A stretch of 21,145 nt of DNA, from NCBI GenBank assembly GCA_002469845.1, contig DKNZ01000080.1, forward strand, positions 1-21,145, given 5' to 3'. Numbering within the stretch: position 1 is the first letter of the stretch; the number at the start of each line of letters is the position of its first letter. Position numbers and translations under genes: made by a program. Source of the DNA: Cellvibrionales bacterium UBA7375. Lineage in GTDB: Bacteria; Pseudomonadota; Gammaproteobacteria; Pseudomonadales; Porticoccaceae. A model generated the notes under the pieces. That model had not been told where the DNA came from, did not search any database, and saw only the letters and a program-made list of their open reading frames with translations. This document shows, piece by piece, positions 1 through 6,967 of the stretch.

Positions 1-76
1 TAATCGCCTACTAAGAATTGAGGCGGAACTTGGTAATGCTGTAGCACCTTACAAAGGAATGGCTGAATTTAAGTAA
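1..76 (+). CDS. eno: Enolase, C-terminal end (partial)
   Basis: This is the last 24 codons of a gene that enters from the left edge; the readable frame begins at base 2 and ends at TAA 74-76. The peptide NRLLRIEAELGNAVAPYKG matches the C-terminal tail of bacterial enolase (E. coli has a closely similar RIEEALGEKAPYNG). Enolase converts 2-phosphoglycerate to phosphoenolpyruvate in glycolysis and is also part of the RNA degradosome in enterics. The identification rests on a short tail, but eno directly upstream of ftsB-ispD is a standard gammaproteobacterial order, which makes it secure. Confidence 0.9.
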   Translation, partial: NRLLRIEAELGNAVAPYKGMAEFK

Positions 77-126
77 TTACTGCTGGTTAGCAACAGCTTC
101 ACATATATGGTTAGATTGATTGCATT

Positions 127-432
127 ATGCGATGGTTAATGTTTTTTTTGGTTGCTCTTCTCGTGCTTCTTCAGATTCGTCTGTGGTTTGGTGAGGGGGG
201 TATTTCCAATAAAATAGCCCTAGATAAACAATGGGAATCACAGCGGCAGATTAATGAAGAGCATAGGCTTCGCAATCAATTGATCGCTCAGGAAGTAGAA
301 AGCTTTAAAACCAATCTCGATTCCCTTGAAGAAAAGGCGCGTAAAGATCTTGGCATGATTAAAGACGGCGAAGTTTTTTATTTAGTGATAGACAAAAAGA
401 AACAGCCTGCAACTGACAGAGCTGAACCTTAA
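127..432 (+). CDS. ftsB: Cell division protein FtsB
   Basis: Small bitopic membrane protein of the FtsQLB divisome complex, which signals to FtsWI for septal peptidoglycan synthesis. The 101-residue length fits the family (103 in E. coli). Residues 4-20 form a single hydrophobic transmembrane segment, followed by the typical LWFGEGGI motif (19-26), a charged helical stretch with coiled-coil character (about 29-70) and the conserved LEEKARKDLGM...GEVFY block near 67-86. It sits 50 bases after eno, and only four bases separate its stop from the ATG of ispD, so it is probably cotranscribed with ispD. No strong ribosome binding site is visible in front of ATG 127. A weak hairpin lies between eno and ftsB but lacks a T-run. 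Confidence 0.95.
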   Translation: MRWLMFFLVALLVLLQIRLWFGEGGISNKIALDKQWESQRQINEEHRLRNQLIAQEVESFKTNLDSLEEKARKDLGMIKDGEVFYLVIDKKKQPATDRAEP

Positions 433-435
433 TTG

Positions 436-1143
436 ATGACTAAATCTATTGCAAAAATATGGGCTATTGTTCCCGCGGCGGGGCAGGGACAGCGTTTTTC
501 AGATGTTCAGCCAAAACAATTTTTTGAACTCAATGGTCAGTTGATTGCTGAGCATAGTTTAAGTCGTCTTTTGGCAGTTCCCCAAATTGAAAAAATAATT
601 GTTCCCAGTGATATTGAAGCTATTTTGTGGTCACAGATTCCGTCCATTAATCATTCAAAAATCAGACAAGTTCAAGGTGGTGAGCAACGGGCTCACTCGG
701 TACTTAATGGCTTGTTAGCTATAGATCAAGAGGCCTCAGATAATGATTGGGTTCTTGTTCACGATATTGCTAGACCCTGCATTACAACCGATGATATTAA
801 TAAATTAATTTTGTTAGTAAAAGATCATTCAGTTGGGGGTATTTTAGTCGCTAGGGTGGATGAAACACTAAAAAAGGTAGACTTGGATAACCATGTTTCA
901 TCCACAGTGGACCGCACTCAGCACAGATTAGCTCAGACACCACAGATGTTCAGATACAGTTTATTAAGAGATGCCATTCGTGCCTGTTTGGAGGAAAATA
1001 TCATTCCAACCGACGAGGCATCTGCCATCGAAAATGCGGGGCACAAAGTTCTTAGTGTAGATGGTCGTCGTGATAACATTAAAATTACTCGTCAAGAAGA
1101 TTTAGCCATAGCATCGGCAATTATGAGAACTCAGGAGGCATAA
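436..1143 (+). CDS. ispD: 2-C-methyl-D-erythritol 4-phosphate cytidylyltransferase
   Basis: Third enzyme of the MEP isoprenoid pathway: joins CTP and 2-C-methyl-D-erythritol 4-phosphate to give CDP-ME. The nucleotide-binding signature VPAAGQGQRF occupies residues 12-21 and is followed by PKQ at 26-28; R20 and K27 coincide with the catalytic Arg and Lys of E. coli IspD. The VHDIARP motif, another family hallmark, is present in the middle of the protein. Length is 235 residues from ATG 436, normal for the family. A TTG three bases upstream (433) could also initiate but is adjacent and less likely. It is followed after three bases by ispF, whose Shine-Dalgarno lies inside the end of ispD, suggesting coupled expression. 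Confidence 0.97.
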   Translation: MTKSIAKIWAIVPAAGQGQRFSDVQPKQFFELNGQLIAEHSLSRLLAVPQIEKIIVPSDIEAILWSQIPSINHSKIRQVQGGEQRAHSVLNGLLAIDQEASDNDWVLVHDIARPCITTDDINKLILLVKDHSVGGILVARVDETLKKVDLDNHVSSTVDRTQHRLAQTPQMFRYSLLRDAIRACLEENIIPTDEASAIENAGHKVLSVDGRRDNIKITRQEDLAIASAIMRTQEA

Positions 1144-1146
1144 ATA

Positions 1147-1626
1147 ATGCGTATTGGCCAAGGATATGATGTGCATGCCTTTGGTGAAGGCAATAGTTTA
1201 ACCATTGGTGGCGTAAAAATTCCCCATAAGCGTTCATTAATAGCCCATTCAGATGGTGATGTTTTAATTCATGCATTGATGGATGCCATTCTCGGGGCCC
1301 TTGCATTGGGGGATATTGGCCATCATTTTCCCGATACAGACCCTCAGTATAAAGGTTGTAGTAGCAGAGAGTTGTTAAAAAAAATATACCAATTAATGTC
1401 GGAAAAAGGTTTTCACCTAGCCAATGCAGACATTACTCTAGTTGCAGAGATGCCAAAAATGGCATCTTATTTAAAGGCAATGATTATTAATCTGGCGCAG
1501 GATCTTCAGTGCTCAGCCGATCAGTTAAATATTAAAGCGACGACCACAGAAAAATTAGGATTTATTGGTCGCGGTGAAGGCATAGCTTGCCATGCAGTTG
1601 TTTTAATAAGCCCCAAAGAGGTTTAG
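1147..1626 (+). CDS. ispF: 2-C-methyl-D-erythritol 2,4-cyclodiphosphate synthase
   Basis: Fifth MEP-pathway enzyme, cyclising CDP-ME 2-phosphate to ME-cPP with release of CMP; the family works as a homotrimer with zinc at each active site. The metal ligands are visible: D8 and H10 in GYDVHAF, and H42 in the DVLIHALMDA motif. The C-terminal TTTEKLGFIGRGEGIA block that contacts the nucleotide is intact. Length of 159 residues equals the E. coli enzyme. A strong AGGAGG at 1133-1138 sits eight bases before ATG 1147. Neighbouring ispD gives the usual ispDF pair. Confidence 0.98.
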   Translation: MRIGQGYDVHAFGEGNSLTIGGVKIPHKRSLIAHSDGDVLIHALMDAILGALALGDIGHHFPDTDPQYKGCSSRELLKKIYQLMSEKGFHLANADITLVAEMPKMASYLKAMIINLAQDLQCSADQLNIKATTTEKLGFIGRGEGIACHAVVLISPKEV

Positions 1627-1630
1627 ATAT

Positions 1631-2584
1631 ATCAGTTTAGATCGTTACAGGTTCGACAAGCTTAAAAGACTCCATGGTGAACCATTGGCAACCGCCAGTT
1701 TTCGTAACTGCCCGGAAGATTTTATAGTCGATGAAATTGTCGATTTTCAGCCTGCTAATGAGGGCGAGCATTTACTACTTCATATAAAAAAACGCGATCA
1801 AAATACTAAGTGGGTAGCAGGTCTTTTAGCCGAGCTGGCGGGAATAGATCGTAGGTCAGTGGGGTTTTGCGGACTTAAAGATCGATTTGCAGTCACCACC
1901 CAGTGGTTTAGTTTACACCTTCCAGTACAAGAGATTGAGATTAACCAGTTAGCGCATGCGGATTTTCAAATACTCACTAGTGCACGCCATAATAAAAAAT
2001 TAAGAAGAGGCATGCATGCAGGCAATCGATTTTCAATTGTACTGCGCGATTTTTCAATTGATCCCGAGATACTTGAACACAGACTAGAGCTAATCCAAAA
2101 ATCCGGCGTACCTAACTACTTTACCGAACAGCGATTTGGCTGGGATGCAAACAATTTAGTAAAAGCCGATGAACTTATTGGCCATGGAAAGCTAAAAGGT
2201 AATCGTCATGGCACAGGTATCTATTTATCTGCTGCTCGTTCATGGTTATTTAATCTTCTCTTAGATCGCTACTTAGCGCTTGGAGAGACAAATCTAAAAG
2301 ATACCGGCCCATTATGGGGTCGGGGAAGATCTACCACAGAGGCTAGTTTTAGTGAGCACGAGCAGCAGCTTCTCAGTGACTGGTCAACTTGGTGTCATGC
2401 ACTTGAGCATGCTGGACTTCAGCAGCAGCGTAGGGCGTTTTTCCTACAGCCTCAAAAATTTAGCTACAAAGGGTCCGCGCAGGGTCAATTTGAATTTAAC
2501 TTTGAATTACCCAATGGCACCTATGCCACTGCAGTACTGCGTGAAATTGCTGAATTATTTCGCCCCGAGATCACCCGCCTGTGA
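1631..2584 (+). CDS. truD: tRNA pseudouridine(13) synthase TruD (start uncertain)
   Basis: Modifies U13 of tRNA-Glu to pseudouridine. The TruD motif FCGLKDRFAVTTQWFSL contains the catalytic aspartate (D66 counted from TTG 1685), and VPNYFTEQRFG and YLSAARSWLFN are further family blocks. The first conventional start is TTG 1685, but the in-frame codons upstream encode FDKLKRLHGEPLATA, which lines up with the E. coli N-terminus FDNLTYLHGKP. Between the in-frame TAA at 1607-1609 and that conserved segment there is no ATG, GTG or TTG. The only near-cognate start is ATC 1631, with AGAGG at 1617-1621 nine bases ahead. I therefore place the start at 1631 (317 residues); the conservative alternative is TTG 1685 (299 residues). 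The TRUD insertion domain looks compact compared with E. coli (349 residues). Confidence 0.93.
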   Translation: MSLDRYRFDKLKRLHGEPLATASFRNCPEDFIVDEIVDFQPANEGEHLLLHIKKRDQNTKWVAGLLAELAGIDRRSVGFCGLKDRFAVTTQWFSLHLPVQEIEINQLAHADFQILTSARHNKKLRRGMHAGNRFSIVLRDFSIDPEILEHRLELIQKSGVPNYFTEQRFGWDANNLVKADELIGHGKLKGNRHGTGIYLSAARSWLFNLLLDRYLALGETNLKDTGPLWGRGRSTTEASFSEHEQQLLSDWSTWCHALEHAGLQQQRRAFFLQPQKFSYKGSAQGQFEFNFELPNGTYATAVLREIAELFRPEITRL

Positions 2585-2656
2585 TATATTTGCCACAAGT
2601 CTTTAGATCATTAGTTATGCAGAAATTATGCAATGTTATTTTGTTAGGAGCATTCA

Positions 2657-3328
2657 GTGAATTCGATTGATTTTGCTGGGATAGGTATGACATCTCAGCG
2701 TACAAGGGAGCGTTTAATCAAGCGCTTAAAAGAGCAGGGAATCAGCAATCAAAAAGTATTAGATGTCATTAGGTTAACGCCTCGCCATTTATTTCTTGAC
2801 GAGGCCCTAGCTCATCGAGCCTATGAAGATACCGCTCTACCCATTGGATTCTCACAGACCCTATCACAGCCCTATATAGTGGCTAGAATGACTGAAATAC
2901 TGTTTAGCGGTGGTCCATTGCGGCGAGTACTAGAAATAGGGACAGGTTCAGGTTATCAATCTACAGTATTGTCTCAGTTAGTCGACACCGTATTTTCAGT
3001 AGAGCGCATTGAGCCACTACTAAAAAAGGCTCGAGATCGATTTAGAACCCTAGGGTTAAATAATATATTTACGTCTTTGTCAGACGGAGGTTTTGGCTGG
3101 AACAACAATGCGCCCTATGATGGCATAATTTCAACGGCTGCACCCCAGACAATCCCTGAGCAACTACTGCGACAGTTAGCACCCAATGGTATTTTAGTGA
3201 TACCTGTCGGTAATGGTATCTCACAAAGCCTAAGTGTTGTAAAACGTGTGGGTGACTCTAACGAATTTGATGAAGATATTGTTGAAAAGGTAAAATTCGT
3301 CCCCTTACTAACCGGAGTCACCCACTAA
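2657..3328 (+). CDS. pcm: Protein-L-isoaspartate O-methyltransferase
   Basis: Repairs aged proteins by methylating L-isoaspartyl residues with S-adenosylmethionine in the cytoplasm. The SAM-binding motif VLEIGTGSGYQ is at residues 91-101, and the substrate-site block QTLSQPYIVARM (67-78) carries the conserved serine. Length of 223 residues is slightly above the usual 205-215 because of an N-terminal extension before MTSQRTRERL. The GTG start at 2657 is chosen because AGGAG (2646-2650) lies six bases upstream. It follows truD after 72 bases; the surE gene that usually separates truD from pcm is not present. Downstream it leads into a DUF368 gene and nlpD-rpoS, the normal stationary-phase neighbourhood of pcm. 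Confidence 0.96.
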   Translation: MNSIDFAGIGMTSQRTRERLIKRLKEQGISNQKVLDVIRLTPRHLFLDEALAHRAYEDTALPIGFSQTLSQPYIVARMTEILFSGGPLRRVLEIGTGSGYQSTVLSQLVDTVFSVERIEPLLKKARDRFRTLGLNNIFTSLSDGGFGWNNNAPYDGIISTAAPQTIPEQLLRQLAPNGILVIPVGNGISQSLSVVKRVGDSNEFDEDIVEKVKFVPLLTGVTH

Positions 3329-3356
3329 AAACTACTTGTAATTGGTCAATGAATTT

Positions 3357-4274
3357 ATGAAATCCATCCAGTATAAATTGTTGTTATTTCTTCGCGGCGT
3401 AGCTATGGGCGCGGTAGATTTAGTGCCGGGAATTTCTGCAGGGACCATTGCCTTTGTTACCGGTATTTACCAAGAGTTAATCAATTCAATTAAAGCATTT
3501 AACCTTACTGCCCTAAGGACACTGAAGAATCAGGGTTTTGGTGCCGCATGGCGCCATATCAATGGTGAGTTTTTATTGATTTTAATATCTGGAATTTTAT
3601 TTAGTTTATTTACCTTAGCCGGTGTAATGGGTTACTTATTAGAAGTATTCCCATTACAGCTATGGTCGTTTTTTATTGGTTTAATTATTGCCTCAATCAT
3701 TTATTTGTTGCGCCAGTATCCAGCCACAAAAGCCATAGATATTCTATTGTTAGTGTTAGGCACACTGGGTGCCTATGGTTTATCCCTAGCAACAGCAGGC
3801 ACTATGGAGGTTAATTATCCCAGTATATTTTTTGCTGGCAGTATTGCACTTTGCGCTATGATTTTACCGGGGATATCAGGTTCATTCATTCTTGTGTTAC
3901 TTGGCTTATACCCGCTGTTTATTAAAGCATTAGTTAATATAGAGATCGACTTTTTAGTGACATTCGCCGCAGGAGGTGTAGTGGGTTTAATGATATTTAG
4001 TCGATTATTATCCTGGTTGTTAGATCACTATAAACATGCAGTGATTGCCACCATGTGTGGTTTTTTAATGGGTAGTTTGTCAGTTTTATGGCCATGGAAG
4101 CAGGTCGCCTTGAAATCTGGAGGTGGGTTTCAAAATATCACCCCGCAAAATTATCTTGAGATTACGGGGCAGGATCCTCAGATAATCGCCTGTATGCTAG
4201 TTTTTTTATTCGGTCTTTTTATGGTGCTTGTTATTGAAATTATAAGCCTCAAATTGAAAAATAAAGTCATATAG
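3357..4274 (+). CDS. DUF368 / PopT-type polyprenyl-phosphate transporter
   Basis: Polytopic inner-membrane protein of the DUF368 family. Members of this family (PopT, and VCA0040 of Vibrio cholerae) have been shown to recycle undecaprenyl phosphate across the membrane for cell-wall synthesis; assigning that role here is by family. The signature GVAMGAVDLVPGISAGTIAF lies near the N-terminus and a related LPGISGSFILVLLGLY segment follows in the middle, reflecting the internal repeat of the family; about eight hydrophobic segments are visible. ATG 3357 gives 305 residues and the usual short N-terminus; TTG 3342 is an alternative that adds five residues. No clear ribosome binding site is seen for either. 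It starts 28 bases after pcm and ends 8 bases before nlpD, so it is likely cotranscribed with them. Confidence 0.88.
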   Translation: MKSIQYKLLLFLRGVAMGAVDLVPGISAGTIAFVTGIYQELINSIKAFNLTALRTLKNQGFGAAWRHINGEFLLILISGILFSLFTLAGVMGYLLEVFPLQLWSFFIGLIIASIIYLLRQYPATKAIDILLLVLGTLGAYGLSLATAGTMEVNYPSIFFAGSIALCAMILPGISGSFILVLLGLYPLFIKALVNIEIDFLVTFAAGGVVGLMIFSRLLSWLLDHYKHAVIATMCGFLMGSLSVLWPWKQVALKSGGGFQNITPQNYLEITGQDPQIIACMLVFLFGLFMVLVIEIISLKLKNKVI

Positions 4275-4282
4275 GCGATCTG

Positions 4283-5023
4283 ATGTTTAGAATATGGTTA
4301 TCAATATTAATCTTTTTATTAGCAACCTTAAATCAGGGTTGTACGCCCTACAAAGCACCCATTGTTAATTTAGAGCAACCCCCTAGCCAGACGATTAACA
4401 CCCATCTAGTTGAAGAGGGAGAGACTCTGTATTCAATTGCTTGGCGCTATGATCTTAATGTGCGCGAGCTTGCGCGAATCAATGGTTTAAATGAGTCCTA
4501 CCGAGTTCGTAAAGGCTTGGTGCTTAATTTAGATAAAACTCGGCACACTGAATCTTTACCCGCTATAGCAAGCCCTAAAGTTAAAAAAGTAGCACCTGTG
4601 GTAGTTGAAAAATCTGATGCAATAGACAAAAAACCATCAGTTAATCTGTCACTGAAAAAGATAAGTGGTAAGAAATTACGCTGGAAAAAACCTATCAAAG
4701 GAAAAATAATTGAAAATTATAATCCAAAAGATTTACGCAAAGGTGTAGTAATTCAAGCGGTTTCAGGGGCTTCAGTCAAACCGGCTGCTCACGGGGTTGT
4801 AGTTTATGCTGGAGATGGATTGCGTGATTACGGTAAGCTGGTTATCATCAAACACTCAGACTATTTATTAAGTGCCTATGGTCATAATCAGAAGCTTCTG
4901 GTTAACGAGGGTCAAATAGTCGATGGTAGTAAAATTATCTCAAAATTAGGATCCAATGGACGGCTTTATTTTGAAATAAGGAAAGACGGTAAACCTGTTA
5001 ACCCTTCGGCTTATATAAAATGA
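4283..5023 (+). CDS. nlpD: NlpD-like LysM/LytM lipoprotein (amidase activator)
   Basis: Envelope protein that in E. coli activates the amidase AmiC during daughter-cell separation. Residues 1-20 form a signal sequence ending at C20; the lipobox is atypical (LNQGC) so lipidation is probable rather than certain. A LysM peptidoglycan-binding domain covers about 41-85 (VEEGETLYSIAWRYDLNV), then a basic low-complexity linker, then a LytM/M23 domain from about 140 to the end. As in other NlpD proteins the LytM zinc-binding histidines are not recognisable (NPKDLRKGVV where a metallopeptidase has His/Asp), so it should regulate rather than cut. Length is 246 residues, shorter than E. coli NlpD (379). 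AGG at 4273-4275 precedes ATG 4283. rpoS follows directly, as in most gammaproteobacteria. Confidence 0.92.
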   Translation: MFRIWLSILIFLLATLNQGCTPYKAPIVNLEQPPSQTINTHLVEEGETLYSIAWRYDLNVRELARINGLNESYRVRKGLVLNLDKTRHTESLPAIASPKVKKVAPVVVEKSDAIDKKPSVNLSLKKISGKKLRWKKPIKGKIIENYNPKDLRKGVVIQAVSGASVKPAAHGVVVYAGDGLRDYGKLVIIKHSDYLLSAYGHNQKLLVNEGQIVDGSKIISKLGSNGRLYFEIRKDGKPVNPSAYIK

Positions 5024-5149
5024 TTTATTGCCATTTGTATTATCGTTGGAACTGTTTCAGAAAACTAATTAGAGATTAAAAAATAGGGAAGTTTGGGCGA
5101 GCACTAGTTCGCCTGTTGGAGTTGCTGAAATGCAAAGGAGTTGCGAGTT

Positions 5150-6052
5150 ATGGATAAACTGTCTGTAGTTGATCAAAAATCTAATAATCATTCAAAATCA
5201 TGTACGGTAGACGCAACTAGTCTTTATTTAAAAGAGATCTGTCGATCGACCCTGTTATCAGCTGATGAAGAAGTGTTTTTCTCCATCAAGCTGCAAGAGG
5301 GAGATGAAGCCGCTCGTCATCGCATGATTGAAAGTAACCTGCGTTTGGTCGTCAAAATAGCACGTTGTTATCTAAATAGAGGGCTAGATTTTCTGGATTT
5401 AATTGAAGAGGGAAATTTTGGTCTTATGCGTGCGGTCGAAAAGTTTGACCCCCATCGAGGTTTTCGTTTTTCTACCTATGCCACCTGATGGATTAGGCAG
5501 ACTATAGAGCGTGCCTTAATGAACCAAACACGGACTATTCGTCTTCTAGTTCATGTGGTTAAAGAGCTAAATATATACCGTCGGGTATCGCGTAAATTGG
5601 CGCAAAAGCTTGATCATACGCCAACCTATAAAGAAATTGCACATGAGGTGGACAAGCCAGCTGACACAGTCAATCGAATTCTTGAACTCAACGATTCTGT
5701 TTGCTCTCTTGACATCCCTGTTGGCGACAATGAAAAGTCATTCGTAGATACCATACCCGATCATAAAGCCAACAGCCCAGAGAGTGTAACGGGTGATGAT
5801 AATTTGATGGATAAACTAAATGATTGGCTTCAAGAGCTTCCAGAAAAACAACGAGAAGTTGTTGTTCGAAGGTTTGGATTACTCAATCATCAGCGAGAGA
5901 CTCTTGATCAAGTTGGACGTGAGGTTGGTCTGACTCGGGAACGTGTCCGACAAATTCAAATAGACGCATTGCGAAGATTAAATGATATGTTGAAAAAGAA
6001 TGGGCTATCCAGTGATATTATTTTTTCCAATCACGAAGAATATATAAGTTAA
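5150..6052 (+). pseudogene. rpoS: RNA polymerase sigma factor RpoS, interrupted by an in-frame TGA
   Basis: Stationary-phase/general stress sigma factor, here disrupted. One continuous frame runs from ATG 5150 (AAAGGAG at 5134-5140) to TAA 6050-6052 but contains TGA at 5486-5488, codon 113. The preceding residues GFRFSTYAT (sigma region 2) and the following WIRQTIERALMNQTRTIR show that codon 113 should be the first Trp of the WW pair, equivalent to W433 of sigma-70, used in promoter melting. TGG to TGA is a one-base change and no frameshift is involved. With Trp restored the product would be 300 residues (330 in E. coli). Regions 3 and 4, including LTRERVRQIQ, are intact. The truncated product (112 residues) lacks sigma 3 and 4; an internal ATG at 5519 could in principle give a C-terminal piece. 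Other unusual residues are C31, C73, F90 and L133. A sequencing or assembly error is possible. The leader contains a small hairpin at 5096-5113. Confidence 0.9.
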
Positions 6053-6062
6053 TTGTAATTTA

Positions 6063-6097
6063 TAGAAAAAACCCGACCTAATGTCGGGTTTTTTCTA
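6063..6097. terminator. Bidirectional rho-independent terminator between rpoS and ppa
   Basis: A perfect 15-bp inverted repeat (6063-6077 with 6083-6097, loop CTAAT) has a GC core CCCGAC/GTCGGG flanked by an A-run on the left and a T-run on the right, so it can end transcription in both directions. It lies 11 bases after the rpoS stop and 23 bases before the ppa stop, exactly where two convergent genes meet. Confidence 0.93.
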
Positions 6098-6119
6098 ATA
6101 CTTAAGCTGAGGTGGCTAT

Positions 6120-6650
6120 TTATTCAGCTAAATAGCGCTCGCGTGATGAAATTACTTCAGCTCTAGCCGCATCAGCATTATCCCAGCCATCAACCTTTAC
6201 CCACTTACCTGACTCAAGAGCCTTGTAATTTTCAAAATAGTGAGCAATTTGCTTAATTAGTAATGGATCCAAATCTTCGATTTCTTCAACATGATCATAG
6301 ATTTTGGTCAATTTACTGTGAGGAACTGCTAAAAGTTTAGCGTCAATACCAGACTCATCGCTCATTTTAAGCACGCCAACAACGCGGCTGCGGATAACTG
6401 AACCTGGTATAACAGGGTAAGGTGTAACAACCAAAACATCTAATGGGTCACCGTCTTCAGACAGAGTCTGAGGGACATAACCGTAGTTTGCTGGGTAAAA
6501 CATAGGAGTAGCCACAAAGCGGTCAACAAAAATAGCATCGCTATCTTTATCCACTTCGTATTTAATAGGATCGTGATTAGCCGGTATCTCGATGATCACG
6601 TTGATGTCGTTTGGCAGATCCTTGCCTGCCGGGATGTCATTAAAGCTCAT
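6120..6650 (-). CDS. ppa: Inorganic pyrophosphatase (family I)
   Basis: Cytoplasmic enzyme that hydrolyses pyrophosphate to two phosphates, pulling biosynthetic reactions forward. The metal-binding signature EDGDPLDVLVV is present at residues 65-75, with D66, D68 and D71 matching D65, D67 and D70 of E. coli. The substrate-binding YPANYGYVP block (52-60) is conserved. Length of 176 residues is identical to E. coli PPase. It is a single gene on the minus strand, convergent with rpoS, with a shared terminator at its 3' end and an extended -10 promoter about 40 bases upstream. Confidence 0.98.
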   Translation of the reverse strand: MSFNDIPAGKDLPNDINVIIEIPANHDPIKYEVDKDSDAIFVDRFVATPMFYPANYGYVPQTLSEDGDPLDVLVVTPYPVIPGSVIRSRVVGVLKMSDESGIDAKLLAVPHSKLTKIYDHVEEIEDLDPLLIKQIAHYFENYKALESGKWVKVDGWDNADAARAEVISSRERYLAE

Positions 6651-6688
6651 TGTTAAGATCCATAGATTGCGTTCAGAAAAGTTCGAGG

Positions 6689-6697
6689 ATTATACCA
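6689..6697 (-). promoter_or_regulatory. Extended -10 promoter for ppa
   Basis: On the minus strand TGGTATAAT (6697 down to 6689) is a perfect -10 hexamer with the TGn extension; no good -35 is visible, as expected for this class. Transcription would begin near 6682, giving a leader of about 30 bases before the ppa ATG at 6650. Confidence 0.7.
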
Positions 6698-6828
6698 GTC
6701 ACTTTTAATTTGACTAGCCTAAAATGAACCTTTGTTTAATATTGCCGTTTATTCAGGAAAAAAAGGGCCATTTTTGGACTACTTTCAAACCAATAAGTCA
6801 TTTAACTAAAGATTGATCAATCTGCCAC

Positions 6829-6855
6829 TCTATAGCTTGTCCGAATCTATAGCTT
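6829..6855 (+). repeat. Tandem 10-bp direct repeat upstream of the small basic gene
   Basis: TCTATAGCTT occurs twice with a 7-base gap, and a related TCTATGCT follows near 6891. Direct repeats with 1.5-2 helical turns of spacing can be regulator sites, but in an AT-rich gap chance is also possible. Function is unknown. Confidence 0.5.
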
Positions 6856-6967
6856 CATAGTAGACGTAACTATTAAATTAAGTCTATGCTATCTGCAGAT
6901 CTAATGGTTAGTGTTAATGATATTTGTTAAGCTAGTTAACTGCCCCACAATTAAGTAGGTCACCTCA

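Larger units (their letters stand above)
6651..6967. other. 317-base intergenic region with short repeats
   Basis: No gene is supported here. Besides the ppa promoter, it contains the direct repeat TCTATAGCTT at 6829-6838 and 6846-6855 (start-to-start 17 bases), and the inverted repeat GTTAA-GCTAG-TTAAC at 6926-6940. Both lie on the side of the small + strand gene at 6968. I do not see a convincing promoter for that gene, although one must lie in this region if the gene is expressed on its own. Confidence 0.6.

Noticed and set aside
80..96. Hairpin-like GCTG...CAGC between eno and ftsB
   Set aside because: The stem is four base pairs plus a bulged extension and has no T-run, so it is not a convincing terminator.
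2352..2606. 84-residue + strand open frame overlapping the end of truD
   Set aside because: It lies in another frame of a well-conserved gene and has no family resemblance.
5486..5488. TGA in rpoS read as selenocysteine or as a whole-genome UGA=Trp code
   Set aside because: No selenoprotein family or SECIS-like element is expected in a sigma factor, and other genes here (truD, nlpD) end at TGA and encode Trp by TGG.
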